Below, piece after piece: positions 8,061 through 16,207 of a stretch of 64,000 bases of DNA (the first letter of the stretch is position 1; each line of letters starts with the position of its first letter). The stretch lies in assembly GCF_006970445.1 (NCBI RefSeq), contig NZ_CP033877.1:2488750-2552749 (forward strand). The letters run 5' to 3'. This stretch comes from Stenotrophomonas maltophilia. GTDB taxonomy: Bacteria > Pseudomonadota > Gammaproteobacteria > Xanthomonadales > Xanthomonadaceae. A model generated the notes under the pieces. That model did no database searches and was not told where the DNA came from. It was given only the letters and a program-made list of their open reading frames with translations. Position numbers and translations under genes: made by a program.

Positions 8061-8804
8061 TCAGGGCTTGCCGAACCCATGTTTGGCCAGGATCGCCTGG
8101 CCCTGTGCGGAACGCACGAAGGCGGTGAAGCGCTTGGCTTCAGCCGGTTGCGCACTGGCCTTGGTCACCGCCAGCGGATAGGCGATACGCCCCGCCACAG
8201 GCACCGCGAAAGCGCGGCGCACGCGGTCGGGCATTGCCTGCGCATCGGTGGCATAGACGAAGCCGGCATCCACTTCACCGCGCGCCACGTAATCCAGCGA
8301 CTGGCGCACGTTCTGCGTGGTGATGGTCTTGCCCTGCACCGACGGCCACAGGCCTGCTGCTTCCAGCGCGCCCTTGGCATAGCGGCCGACCGGCACGCTG
8401 TCCGGGTTGCCCAGTGCGATGCGTTGCATGCCAGCACCGGCCAGGTCCTTCAAGGTACGCGGTGCAGCCTTGGCCTGCGGCGGCACCACCACCCACAGCG
8501 CGTTCACCGCGAACACCTCGCGGGTGCCGGCCGCCAGCAGATCCTGCTGCTGGGCCTGGTCCATCGTGGTTTCATCGGCCGACGCGAACACATCCACCGG
8601 CGCGCCGCGGCTGATCTGCTGCAGCAGCACGCCGGACGCGGCGAAGTTGAAATCCACCTTGGTTCCCGGGTGTGCCTTCTCATAGGCGGTGCCCAGTTCG
8701 CGGAAGCTCTCGGTCAGGCTCGATGCCGCCGACACCGTCAGGTCGGCCGCCCATGCCGGCACCGTGGCCAGCAGGCCCAGCAACAACAGTCCAGCTCGCT
8801 TCAT
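8061..8804 (-). CDS. modA: Molybdate-binding periplasmic protein
   Basis: 247 residues. The signal peptide MKRAGLLLLGLLATVPAWA ends before ADLTVSAASSLTESF, the conserved ModA start of the mature protein. Further ModA blocks are FNFAASGVLLQQISRGAPVD and VFASADETTMD, the region QNVRQSLDYVARGEVDAGFV, and VPVAGRIAYPLAV. The start at 8804 has GGAG six bases upstream; the ATG just before it (8807) is spaced too close. The gene is 19 bp after fnr and 3 bp before modB, so it is part of the fnr operon. It captures molybdate in the periplasm. Confidence 0.93.
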   Translation of the reverse strand: MKRAGLLLLGLLATVPAWAADLTVSAASSLTESFRELGTAYEKAHPGTKVDFNFAASGVLLQQISRGAPVDVFASADETTMDQAQQQDLLAAGTREVFAVNALWVVVPPQAKAAPRTLKDLAGAGMQRIALGNPDSVPVGRYAKGALEAAGLWPSVQGKTITTQNVRQSLDYVARGEVDAGFVYATDAQAMPDRVRRAFAVPVAGRIAYPLAVTKASAQPAEAKRFTAFVRSAQGQAILAKHGFGKP

Positions 8805-8823
8805 CATCGGCTCCCGGCCAGGT

Positions 8824-9600
8824 TCAGTTCGGATCGGATTCGTCGGCCACCGCCAGCGCCGCCAGGCGCTCGGGCTGCAGCAGCAGGATCTCACGCTGCT
8901 TCACCGCGATGATCCCATCATCGCTCAGGCGGCGCAGCACGCGGCTGGCGGTTTCCGGCGCCATCCGCAGGTAATTGGCGATCTCGGTACGCGCCATCGT
9001 CAGGTTGAAGCGCGTAGCGGAAAAACCACGCCGCGCGTAACGCTCGGACATGTCCAGCAGGAACGCGGCCATGCGCTCTTCAGTACGGTGGTTGGCGGCC
9101 AGCGTGGCGACCTTGCCGATCTCCGCACTGAGCAGGCTGAACAGCTTGGCCTGCAGCCCCGGCATGCGCGTGGCCAGCGAGCTCAGCTTGGGGAACGAGA
9201 TGCGGCACAGGTGCACCGTATCCAGCGCCACCGCATTGCAGGGGAAGCGCGAACCGTGGATCGCATTCAGGCCAATCACTTCGCCCGGCAGGCTGAAGCC
9301 CAGCACCTGCTCGTTGCCCTGGCTGTCGTCGACGAAGGTCTTGACCATGCCGGCGCGCACTGCAGCAATCGAATCGAACGATTCACCGGCGCGGAAGATG
9401 TAGTCACCCGCATGGAACGGACCGACGTGGTCGACCAGCACGTGCAGATCACCCAGTGCGGTCTTGTCGTAGCCCTGCGACATGCATGCGTCGGAAAACG
9501 CGCAGGTGCTGCAGAAGTGCAGCGCGTCGCCGTCATCGGCGGCGGCGGGGTTCGGTGTGGCCTGTCCAAGGCGGCCGTGCGAAGGCGGATTCGAAGACAT
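8824..9600 (-). CDS. fnr: FNR-type oxygen-sensing transcription factor
   Basis: 258 residues. Four cysteines needed for the oxygen-labile [4Fe-4S] cluster are present at 30, 33, 39 and 132, with the same spacing as Cys20/23/29/122 of E. coli FNR. A cyclic-nucleotide-like fold follows (VDHVGPFHAGDYIFRAGESF), then a helix-turn-helix near residues 195-225 with TRTEIANYLRMAPETASRVL, modified here only in ordinary ways (MARTEIANYLRMAPETASRV). The recognition helix E-T-A-S-R fits the TTGAT half-site, and matching boxes occur upstream of modE, narK2, moaA and its own operon. The start was chosen at 9600, the first Met giving a normal-length protein. It would activate anaerobic nitrate respiration genes in this window. 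Confidence 0.92.
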   Translation of the reverse strand: MSSNPPSHGRLGQATPNPAAADDGDALHFCSTCAFSDACMSQGYDKTALGDLHVLVDHVGPFHAGDYIFRAGESFDSIAAVRAGMVKTFVDDSQGNEQVLGFSLPGEVIGLNAIHGSRFPCNAVALDTVHLCRISFPKLSSLATRMPGLQAKLFSLLSAEIGKVATLAANHRTEERMAAFLLDMSERYARRGFSATRFNLTMARTEIANYLRMAPETASRVLRRLSDDGIIAVKQREILLLQPERLAALAVADESDPN

Positions 9601-9611
9601 CGGGGCAAGAC

Positions 9612-10835
9612 TCAAGCGATGGCGGCCGCCGGCCGGAAGCATGCGGCCATCATACGCCACAGCAGGCGCCCTTCTTCGGCCAGGCGCAGTACGCGCCCAT
9701 CCCAGTGTGCCCAGCCGCGCGCCAGCACCGGTGCCAATGCCGGCAGCTGCTCGGCGAAGCATTCTTCGAACGGTTCATCGTTGCGCCATTCGAAGGCAGC
9801 CGCATCGAGCGCGTGATCGCAGGCGATGCTCTGCGCCACCTCGGCTGCCAACCGCTCGTCCTCGGACAGGATCAACCCGGCAGACACGCCCATGTGCCCG
9901 GCTTGCAGCCGCGCACGCCATTCGCCCAGTTCGTCCTCCAGGCGGTAGAACACCTCGCCGATCTGGCTGCAGGCGGACAGGCCAAGCCCGATGAAATCGC
10001 TGCGGTCGCGGCGTGGCACGCCGGCCAGGTCACAATGACGCTGGCCATCGCCCGGGCCATGCGGGTTCGGCAGGTCGCCGCGCTGGTAGTGGTCACCACC
10101 GATCGGTTCGTAGCCTGCTGCGCGCAGCAGGCGCCAGCTCTGCAGCCATCGTGCCGCCGAGGGATGCTCTGGCAGCGCGCAAGGCGCCGGCAGCAGGATG
10201 CGCTCGGGCGCTTCGGCCAGCACCTCATGCAGTCGTTCGATGAAGCCGGTGTCCTCACTGCCGGGCACCCGCAACTGGTAGTAGCGCGCGGTAAAGCCCA
10301 CCTGTCGCGCCTGCGCCAGCAGGGTCGGCCCGGGTGCATCGGCGCGATCGATCACGTTCAGCCGGGTGCAGCCCACCGCACGCAGCTGTGCTGGCGCCAG
10401 CGCGCTGCCCGCGTCCAGCCGCACCTCCACCTGTGGCCGCGCCACGGTGCGCAGGTGCTGCGGCACGGCATCCAGCAGCTGGCCCAGCTGCGGTGGCGGC
10501 AGCGTCTCGGCCAGCCCCAGCTGCAGCACCATCGCCACTACCTCGCGGTCTTCAGCCAGCGCGCCGGCCTGCAGGCGCAGCGCCAGCAGCAGGGTCTCCA
10601 GATAGGCCTGCGGCGGCACATCGCGCCCGCCACGACCGGCCTGGAAGCCGAGCGTCACGCCACGCGGGATCAGGTGCTCATTGCTGGCGCGCACGGCAGC
10701 GCGCCACCCGCTTTCGCCAAAGCCGGTACTGAACTGGTCAGCCGGCGGAAACAGCACGTGCCGGGGCTGCCGCAGCAATGCCGCCTGCAGCGCAGTGTCC
10801 TCGCTCTCGTCAACGTGGAAGCTCATGGCAGACAT
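9612..10835 (-). CDS. HemN-like protein lacking the radical-SAM cysteines
   Basis: 407 residues collinear with oxygen-independent coproporphyrinogen III oxidase: the N-terminal FSTGFGESGWRAAV matches the FSEAFGEQDYLQAL region of HemN, and the C-terminal half keeps AAGYEPIGGDHYQRGDLPNP, FIGLGLSACSQIGEVFYR and RLLWRMMAACF. The segment that should hold the CxxxCxxC cluster motif (PFCxxLCxFCGC in HemN) reads GVTLGFQAGRGGRDVPPQAY and has no cysteine. It therefore cannot be a normal radical-SAM enzyme; it may bind porphyrin or heme or have a regulatory role. It starts at 10835 with GAGGAA nine bases upstream and lies 11 bp before fnr, echoing the hemN-anr neighbourhood of pseudomonads. Confidence 0.75.
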   Translation of the reverse strand: MSAMSFHVDESEDTALQAALLRQPRHVLFPPADQFSTGFGESGWRAAVRASNEHLIPRGVTLGFQAGRGGRDVPPQAYLETLLLALRLQAGALAEDREVVAMVLQLGLAETLPPPQLGQLLDAVPQHLRTVARPQVEVRLDAGSALAPAQLRAVGCTRLNVIDRADAPGPTLLAQARQVGFTARYYQLRVPGSEDTGFIERLHEVLAEAPERILLPAPCALPEHPSAARWLQSWRLLRAAGYEPIGGDHYQRGDLPNPHGPGDGQRHCDLAGVPRRDRSDFIGLGLSACSQIGEVFYRLEDELGEWRARLQAGHMGVSAGLILSEDERLAAEVAQSIACDHALDAAAFEWRNDEPFEECFAEQLPALAPVLARGWAHWDGRVLRLAEEGRLLWRMMAACFRPAAAIA

Positions 10836-10861
10836 CTTCGGGCGTTCCTCTTCGCGTGGCC

Positions 10862-10875
10862 CTGATTGAAATCAA
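10862..10875. promoter_or_regulatory. FNR box before the hemN-like/fnr/modABC operon
   Basis: CTGATTGAAATCAA matches TTGAT-N4-ATCAA at nine of ten bases. It ends only 27 bp before the start codon at 10835, so it is probably too close for class II activation of that start and could be a site of FNR autorepression. Confidence 0.5.
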
Positions 10876-10897
10876 GCGTGGCGCATCTGATGGTTCC

Positions 10898-11013
10898 TGC
10901 CGGCCAGCGGCCGGCATTACCCTTTCATCCACCACTCGGTAGTGCCGGCCGCTGGCCGGCAGCACCCTCCACCCATCGCGCACCATCCCGGTAGTACCGG
11001 CCGCTGGCCGGCA
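10898..11013. repeat. Cluster of three SMAG elements
   Basis: One reverse copy (10898-10920) and two forward copies (10939-10961 and 10991-11013), each with GGCCGGC-type arms around a CGCTG or CAGCG centre. They fill the gap between the end of narK1 and the hemN-like gene. Confidence 0.88.
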
Positions 11014-11020
11014 CGCACCT

Positions 11021-12352
11021 TCACCCGCCGCGTACCCGCTCGGCCGCGGCCGCATCGATGGCTTCAGGCAGGTCGGTCTCGCGGTCGATCTGCGGGAAGT
11101 GGCGGCGCTCCATGCGGCGGATGGCGAAATGCATCCAGGCCAGTGCAGCGGCCACCAGCACGAACAGCAGCATGAAACAGCTGCTCCAGATGCCCACGGC
11201 ATCGTTCAATGCCCCGAACACGATCGGCAGGACGAAGCCACCCAGGCCGCCGATCATGCCGACCACACCGCCCACCGCACCCACGTGCTGCGGGTAGTAC
11301 ACCGGAATGTGCTTGTAGACCGCGGCCTTGCCCAGCGACATGAAGAAGCCCAGCACGAACACCAGCACGGTGAACATCACCACGCCGATGGCCAGATGGA
11401 AGTGGATCGGGCCATGGATGCCCTTCACCACATACTCGGTATCCGGGTAGGCCAGCAGGAAGGTGCAGATGGCCGACACGCCAAAGGTCCAGTACATCAC
11501 CCGGCGCGCGCCCATCCGGTCCGACATCCAGCCGCCGACCACGCGGAACAGGCTGGCCGGGATCGAATAGCACGCCGCCAGCATGCCGGCGTGGCCCACG
11601 TCCATGCCATAGGCGCCCACCAGGTAGTGCGGCAGCCAAAGCGCCAGCGCCACGAAGCCACCGAACACGAAGAAGTAATACAGCGAGAACCGCCACACCT
11701 GCAGGTTCTTCAGTGGCGCCATCTGCTCGGCGAACGGCACCGGCTTCACGCCTTCGCGACGGCGCTGCTCCAGCGACGGGTCTTCCTTGCTGAAGAGGAA
11801 GAACAGCACCGCAGTGACGGCCAGCGCGACGGCCCAGACCTTGGCGACCATGGTCCAGCCGGCCGCCACCATCACCAGCGGCGCCAGAAGCTTGGTCACC
11901 GCCGAGCCGATGTTGCCGGCACCGAAGATGCCCAGTGCGGTGCCCTGCTTGCTGGCCGGGAACCACTTCGAGACGTAGGCCACGCCCACCGAGAAGTTGC
12001 CGCCGGCGATGCCCACGCACAGCGCGGCGATCAGGAACTGGGTGTAGGTCTGTGCATAGGTGAGCATCCAGGTGGCCACTGCGCCACACAGCATCACCAG
12101 CACCATCACCTTGCGGCCACCGAACTGGTCGGACCAGATGCCGAGGAAGACCCGGCTGACCGAACCGGTCAGCACCGGGGTGGCGATCAACAGGCCGAAC
12201 TGGGTGTCATTCAAGCCAAGCTGTTGACTGATCTGGATGCCGATGATCGAAAAGATCATCCACACCGCGAAGCACACGGTGAAGGCGAACGTACTCAGCC
12301 ACAGCGCACGTTGCTGCTGCCCGGCACTGGCGGGGGCAAGGGCCTGGTTCAT
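11021..12352 (-). CDS. narK1: Nitrate/nitrite MFS transporter (NarK1 type)
   Basis: 443 residues and twelve predicted membrane spans. Nitrate-porter signatures are visible: an early FAVWMIFSIIGIQISQQLGL helix, the motif A-like GIWSDQFGGRK, GIAGGNFSVGVAYVSKWFP (the first nitrate signature) and GMIGGLGGFVLPIVFGALND (the second). It resembles the NarK1 or nitrate/proton symporter class, while the second transporter in this operon (20023-21441) is of the other class. It is the last gene of narK2-GHJI-ppiC-narK1, 23 bp after ppiC. Two NarK types in one operon would allow proton-coupled nitrate entry to start respiration and nitrate/nitrite exchange afterwards. Confidence 0.9.
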   Translation of the reverse strand: MNQALAPASAGQQQRALWLSTFAFTVCFAVWMIFSIIGIQISQQLGLNDTQFGLLIATPVLTGSVSRVFLGIWSDQFGGRKVMVLVMLCGAVATWMLTYAQTYTQFLIAALCVGIAGGNFSVGVAYVSKWFPASKQGTALGIFGAGNIGSAVTKLLAPLVMVAAGWTMVAKVWAVALAVTAVLFFLFSKEDPSLEQRRREGVKPVPFAEQMAPLKNLQVWRFSLYYFFVFGGFVALALWLPHYLVGAYGMDVGHAGMLAACYSIPASLFRVVGGWMSDRMGARRVMYWTFGVSAICTFLLAYPDTEYVVKGIHGPIHFHLAIGVVMFTVLVFVLGFFMSLGKAAVYKHIPVYYPQHVGAVGGVVGMIGGLGGFVLPIVFGALNDAVGIWSSCFMLLFVLVAAALAWMHFAIRRMERRHFPQIDRETDLPEAIDAAAAERVRGG

Positions 12353-12375
12353 GAATTCTCCTCGTTCAAAGGGGG

Positions 12376-13275
12376 TCAGCCGATATCCGCTTCGGCTTCG
12401 ATCTCATCCAGCCCGCGCACCGGGTAGCGCTCCTGCAGCTGCAGCAGGTAGGCCTGCACCTCGCGCTGCCGTACCTGCAGCTCCAGGTAGTCACGCAGCT
12501 GCGGCAACACCGTCTCGAACGGCTGCGGCAGGCCTTCCTCGCGGGCATCGACGCAGACCACGTGGTAGCCCCAGCGCGATTCCACCGGGAAACCGGCCAG
12601 GCCTTCGCGCAGGCGGAACACCTGTCGGTCGAACTCCGGCGTGGTCTGCCCACGCTGCAGCCAGCCCAGGTCACCGCCTTCGCTGCTGGACGGGCAGCGT
12701 GAATGGCGCAGGGCGAAATCGGCGAACAGGTGCGGCGATTCCTTCAGCAGCCCAACCAGCCGCTCGCCCTCGGTACGTGCAGCGAAGCGCCCGGCCACGT
12801 CGTCGGCCGGCGCGGCCAGCAGGATATGGCGCAGGTGCACGCGATCGGGGGAGCGGAAGCGCTCCGGGTTCTGCTCGAAGTAGCGGCGGCAGTCTTCATC
12901 GGTCGGCACGCGGTCTTCGATCGCATCTTCCAGCAGTTGCTGGATCAGCACTTCCTCGTCGCTTACCCGGTTGCCCTCTGGTGCCTGCAGGCCAAGCCGC
13001 TGCGCTTCCAGGCGCAGCAGCTCGCGCACCACCAGTGCACGTGCCGCTTCGGCACGTGACTGTTCCGGGCGCATCGCCCGGTGGTGCTGCATCTCGCGGG
13101 CGATGTCGGCCTCGCTGATCGCGGTCTCGTCCACGAACAGCCGGCACGGTGCCGGCTGCCCGAGCGAGCGCGGCCCCTGCGCTGCCGCGTCGTGGAGATG
13201 CGAATGCGCCTCGGCAGGAACCGGCGCGGCGGAGTCGATCACGGTGATCGGCAGGAATTTCGGCAGGCTGCCCAT
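12376..13275 (-). CDS. PpiC/parvulin-type peptidyl-prolyl isomerase of the nar operon
   Basis: 299 residues. A parvulin domain occupies about 150-260, with RVHLRHILLAAPADD, CPSSSEGGDLGWLQRGQTTP, and ESRWGYHVVCVDAR, as in NifM and SurA-like isomerases. The N-terminal half is a helical SurA-like region with LVVRELLRLEAQRLGL. No signal peptide is evident, so it is likely cytoplasmic. It starts 3 bp after narI. A similar gene accompanies narK1K2GHJI in Pseudomonas. It probably assists folding or maturation of the nitrate reductase, but this is inferred from position. Confidence 0.88.
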   Translation of the reverse strand: MGSLPKFLPITVIDSAAPVPAEAHSHLHDAAAQGPRSLGQPAPCRLFVDETAISEADIAREMQHHRAMRPEQSRAEAARALVVRELLRLEAQRLGLQAPEGNRVSDEEVLIQQLLEDAIEDRVPTDEDCRRYFEQNPERFRSPDRVHLRHILLAAPADDVAGRFAARTEGERLVGLLKESPHLFADFALRHSRCPSSSEGGDLGWLQRGQTTPEFDRQVFRLREGLAGFPVESRWGYHVVCVDAREEGLPQPFETVLPQLRDYLELQVRQREVQAYLLQLQERYPVRGLDEIEAEADIG

Positions 13276-13278
13276 GGC

Positions 13279-13986
13279 TTACTCCCGCGGCCCGTAGCGC
13301 AGCGTGGCCTGGCGGCGGCGTACTACCTGGTACGGCCGCCACAGGTAGCTGATCGGAATGCTCCACACGTGCACCAGGCGGGTGAACGGCGCGATCAGGA
13401 ACAGGGTCAGGCCCAGGAAGATGTGCATCTTGTAGACCCAGCTGACGCCCTCGATGTAATCAGCGGCACCGGCGCGGAAGGTCACGATGTGCTGCGCCCA
13501 CTCGGCCAGCTGCACCATCACCCCACCGTCCAGGTGGCCGGACGAGACGCGGATGCTGTACAGGCCCAGGCACAGCTGCGCGAACAGCAGCACCAGCACC
13601 AGGGTGTCACCGAAGCTGCCGGTAGCCCGAACACGCGCATTGAACAGGCGGCGTACCAGCAGGATGCTGATGCCGATGAAGCACAGTGCGCCGAACACAC
13701 CACCGACCACCATCGCCAGCATCTGCTTCTGCGAGGAGGTGATGAAGTGCTCGTACACCGCGTGCGGGGTCAGCAGGCCGACCAGGTGACCGCCGAGGAT
13801 GGCCAGGATGCCGATGTGGAAGCAGTTGCTGCCGATCCGCATGCCCTTGTCCGACAGCATCTGGCTGGAGCCGGTGCGCCAGGTGTACATGGCCTTGTCA
13901 TAGCGGGCCCAGCTGCCGATCAGCAGCACCGCCACGGCGATGTACGGGTAGTACTGGAAGGCGAATTGATGCAGGGAGTAACTCAT
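13279..13986 (-). CDS. narI: Respiratory nitrate reductase gamma subunit (cytochrome b)
   Basis: 235 residues with five membrane spans. The four heme-b ligands fall at His57, His67, His188 and His206, one position off E. coli NarI (56, 66, 187, 205). The conserved CFHIGILAILGGHLVGLLTP and YKMHIFLGLTLFLIAPFTRL segments hold them. NarI takes electrons from quinol and passes them to NarH. The start overlaps the narJ stop by 4 bp; a longer reading frame upstream would run into narJ and was not used. Confidence 0.96.
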   Translation of the reverse strand: MSYSLHQFAFQYYPYIAVAVLLIGSWARYDKAMYTWRTGSSQMLSDKGMRIGSNCFHIGILAILGGHLVGLLTPHAVYEHFITSSQKQMLAMVVGGVFGALCFIGISILLVRRLFNARVRATGSFGDTLVLVLLFAQLCLGLYSIRVSSGHLDGGVMVQLAEWAQHIVTFRAGAADYIEGVSWVYKMHIFLGLTLFLIAPFTRLVHVWSIPISYLWRPYQVVRRRQATLRYGPRE

Positions 13987-14663
13987 GGCTGGACCTCTCG
14001 ATGCGAAGGACGGGCCGGCGAACGCACGGGCGGCTTGCAGTCTTCGGCGGGGGCTTCGGCGCCGAAGCGCACCGCCTCCTCCTCCCACAAGCGGTCCATG
14101 GCCTCGGCGGTATCGTCGCGGGCTTCTTCGCTGGCACGTTGGCGCAGCGCCTGCAGATCGGCCTTGCCGTCACCGGCTTCGACCAGGATCTCGAACAGCA
14201 CCCGGTGCGGCAGCTCACGCTCGGCGGCACGCGCGGCCAGCATCCCGGCGATATGGCCGATGTGGTGCAGCCACTCGCGGGCCTCGCTGCCGGGGCGATG
14301 GGCCAGGAACTCCAGCAGCAACGGCAGGTAATCCGGCAGCTCGCGTGCATCCAGTTCAAAGCCGTTGCGGCGGTAGGTTTCGACCAGATCGACCATGGCC
14401 TGGCCACGGTCGCGCGACTCGCCATGGATGTGTTCGAACAGCAACAGGCTCATCGAACGGCCGCGGTCGAAACTGGCCAGCCATGCCGCCTGCGCATCCA
14501 GCGCATCGGTCGCCAGCAGCTGCTGCACGAAGCTGCGCAGCTGCTGGCGGCGGGCGGCGTTCAGCGCCGGGTCGTCACAGGCGGCGAGCAGTTCCTCGCC
14601 GTGCTCCCACAGTTCCTCGCGGGGGTAGTCCAGCAACACCCCGACCAGCTTGAGCACGCTCAT
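13983..14663 (-). CDS. narJ: Nitrate reductase assembly chaperone
   Basis: 226 residues, all-helical, starting MSVLKLVGVLLDYPREELWE, which is the standard NarJ opening. Other conserved pieces are LFEHIHGESRDRGQAMVDL and PDYLPLLLEFLAH, both typical of NarJ/TorD-family chaperones. It is needed to insert the molybdenum cofactor into NarG and is not part of the final enzyme. It overlaps narH upstream and narI downstream by a few bases, so all are translationally coupled. Confidence 0.95.
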   Translation of the reverse strand: MSVLKLVGVLLDYPREELWEHGEELLAACDDPALNAARRQQLRSFVQQLLATDALDAQAAWLASFDRGRSMSLLLFEHIHGESRDRGQAMVDLVETYRRNGFELDARELPDYLPLLLEFLAHRPGSEAREWLHHIGHIAGMLAARAAERELPHRVLFEILVEAGDGKADLQALRQRASEEARDDTAEAMDRLWEEEAVRFGAEAPAEDCKPPVRSPARPSHREVQP

Positions 14664-16207
14664 CACACCACCTCCTTGCGGCGGTGGTTCGGGCCCTTGT
14701 CCACCACGAAGGTGGTCGTCTTGCGCTGCCCGAACAGGTCGGCCGGGCTGTCACCATTGCAGCCGTTGCCGAAGGTGAAGCCGCAGCCGCCGCGCTCGCC
14801 GAAGGCATCGTTGGCGTACTCGCGGTGGCCGGTCGGAATCACGAAACGGTCCTCGTAGTTGGCGATGGCCAGGTAGCGGTACATCTCTTCCACCTGGGCG
14901 ATGCTCAGCCCGGTCTGTTCCAGCACCGCGGTGTCTTCCACGCCGTCCACGTTCTTGGCCCGGCGCCAGGCACGCATGGCCATCAGCCGCTCCAGCGCGC
15001 GTACCACCGGCGCCTCGTCACCGGCCGTCAGCAGGTTGGCCAGGTAGCGCATCGGAATGCGCAGCGACGCCACGTCCGGCAGCTCGCCGCTCATGCCCAC
15101 GCGGCCACGCTCGGCGGCGGACTGGATCGGCGACAGCGGCGGTACGTACCAGACCATCGGCAACGTGCGGTACTCCGGGTGCAGCGGCAGCGCCAGCTTC
15201 CAGTCGATCGCCAGCTTGTACACCGGCGACTGCTTGGCCGCATCCAGCCAGCTGTCCGGGATGCCCTCCTTGCGCGCGGCGGCGATCACCGCCGGGTCGT
15301 TCGGGTCCAGGAAGATGTCCAGGTGGGCCTGGTACAGATCCTTCTCGGCGGCCACCGAAGCGGCCTCTGCGATGCGGTCGGCGTCGTACAGCATGACCCC
15401 CAGGTAGCGGATGCGGCCCACGCAGGTTTCCGAGCACACGGTCGGCTCACCCATCTCGATGCGCGGGTAGCAGAAGATGCACTTCTCCGACTTGCCGCTC
15501 TTCCAGTTGTAGTAGATCTTCTTGTACGGGCAGGCCGACACGCACATGCGCCAGCCGCGGCACTTGTCCTGGTCGATCAGCACAATGCCGTCTTCCTCGC
15601 GCTTGTAGATCGCGCCGGAGGGGCACGCCGAGACGCACGCCGGGTTCAGGCAGTGCTCGCACAGGCGCGGCAGGTACATCATGAAGGTCTTCTCGAAGGC
15701 GCCGTAGATCTCCTTCTGCACCTGGTCGAAGTTGTAGTCGCGCGAGCGCTTGCTGAACTCCGAACCGAGGATCTCCTCCCAGTTCGGGCCCCACTCGATC
15801 TTCTGCATGCGCTCGCCACTGATCAGCGAGCGCGGCCGCGCGGTGGGCTGGTGCTGGCTGTCCTTGGCGGTGTGCAGGTTCTGGTAGTCGAAATCGAACG
15901 GCTCGTAGTAGTCGTCGATCTGCGGCAGGTCCGGGTTGGCGAAGATCTTGGCCAGCATGCGCCAGCGGCCACCCGCGCGTGGCACCAGCTTGCCGGCGCG
16001 GGTGCGCACCCAGCCGCCGTTCCACTTGTCCTGGTTCTCCCATTCCTTCGGGTAACCGATGCCCGGCTTGGTTTCCACGTTGTTGAACCAGGCGTACTCG
16101 ACGCCCTCGCGCGAGGTCCAGACGTTCTTGCAGGTGATCGAGCAGGTATGGCAGCCGATGCACTTGTCCAGGTTCAGCACCATCGCGATCTGTGCACGGA
16201 CCTTCAT
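14663..16207 (-). CDS. narH: Respiratory nitrate reductase beta subunit (iron-sulfur)
   Basis: 514 residues with four iron-sulfur motifs: CIGCHTCSITC (from residue 16), CEHCLNPACVSACP, CRGWRMCVSACP and CIFCYPRIEMGEPTVC. The Trp in CxxW marks the site of the 3Fe-4S cluster, as in E. coli NarH. It carries electrons from NarI to NarG. The start at 16207 overlaps the narG stop codon. Confidence 0.97.
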   Translation of the reverse strand: MKVRAQIAMVLNLDKCIGCHTCSITCKNVWTSREGVEYAWFNNVETKPGIGYPKEWENQDKWNGGWVRTRAGKLVPRAGGRWRMLAKIFANPDLPQIDDYYEPFDFDYQNLHTAKDSQHQPTARPRSLISGERMQKIEWGPNWEEILGSEFSKRSRDYNFDQVQKEIYGAFEKTFMMYLPRLCEHCLNPACVSACPSGAIYKREEDGIVLIDQDKCRGWRMCVSACPYKKIYYNWKSGKSEKCIFCYPRIEMGEPTVCSETCVGRIRYLGVMLYDADRIAEAASVAAEKDLYQAHLDIFLDPNDPAVIAAARKEGIPDSWLDAAKQSPVYKLAIDWKLALPLHPEYRTLPMVWYVPPLSPIQSAAERGRVGMSGELPDVASLRIPMRYLANLLTAGDEAPVVRALERLMAMRAWRRAKNVDGVEDTAVLEQTGLSIAQVEEMYRYLAIANYEDRFVIPTGHREYANDAFGERGGCGFTFGNGCNGDSPADLFGQRKTTTFVVDKGPNHRRKEVV

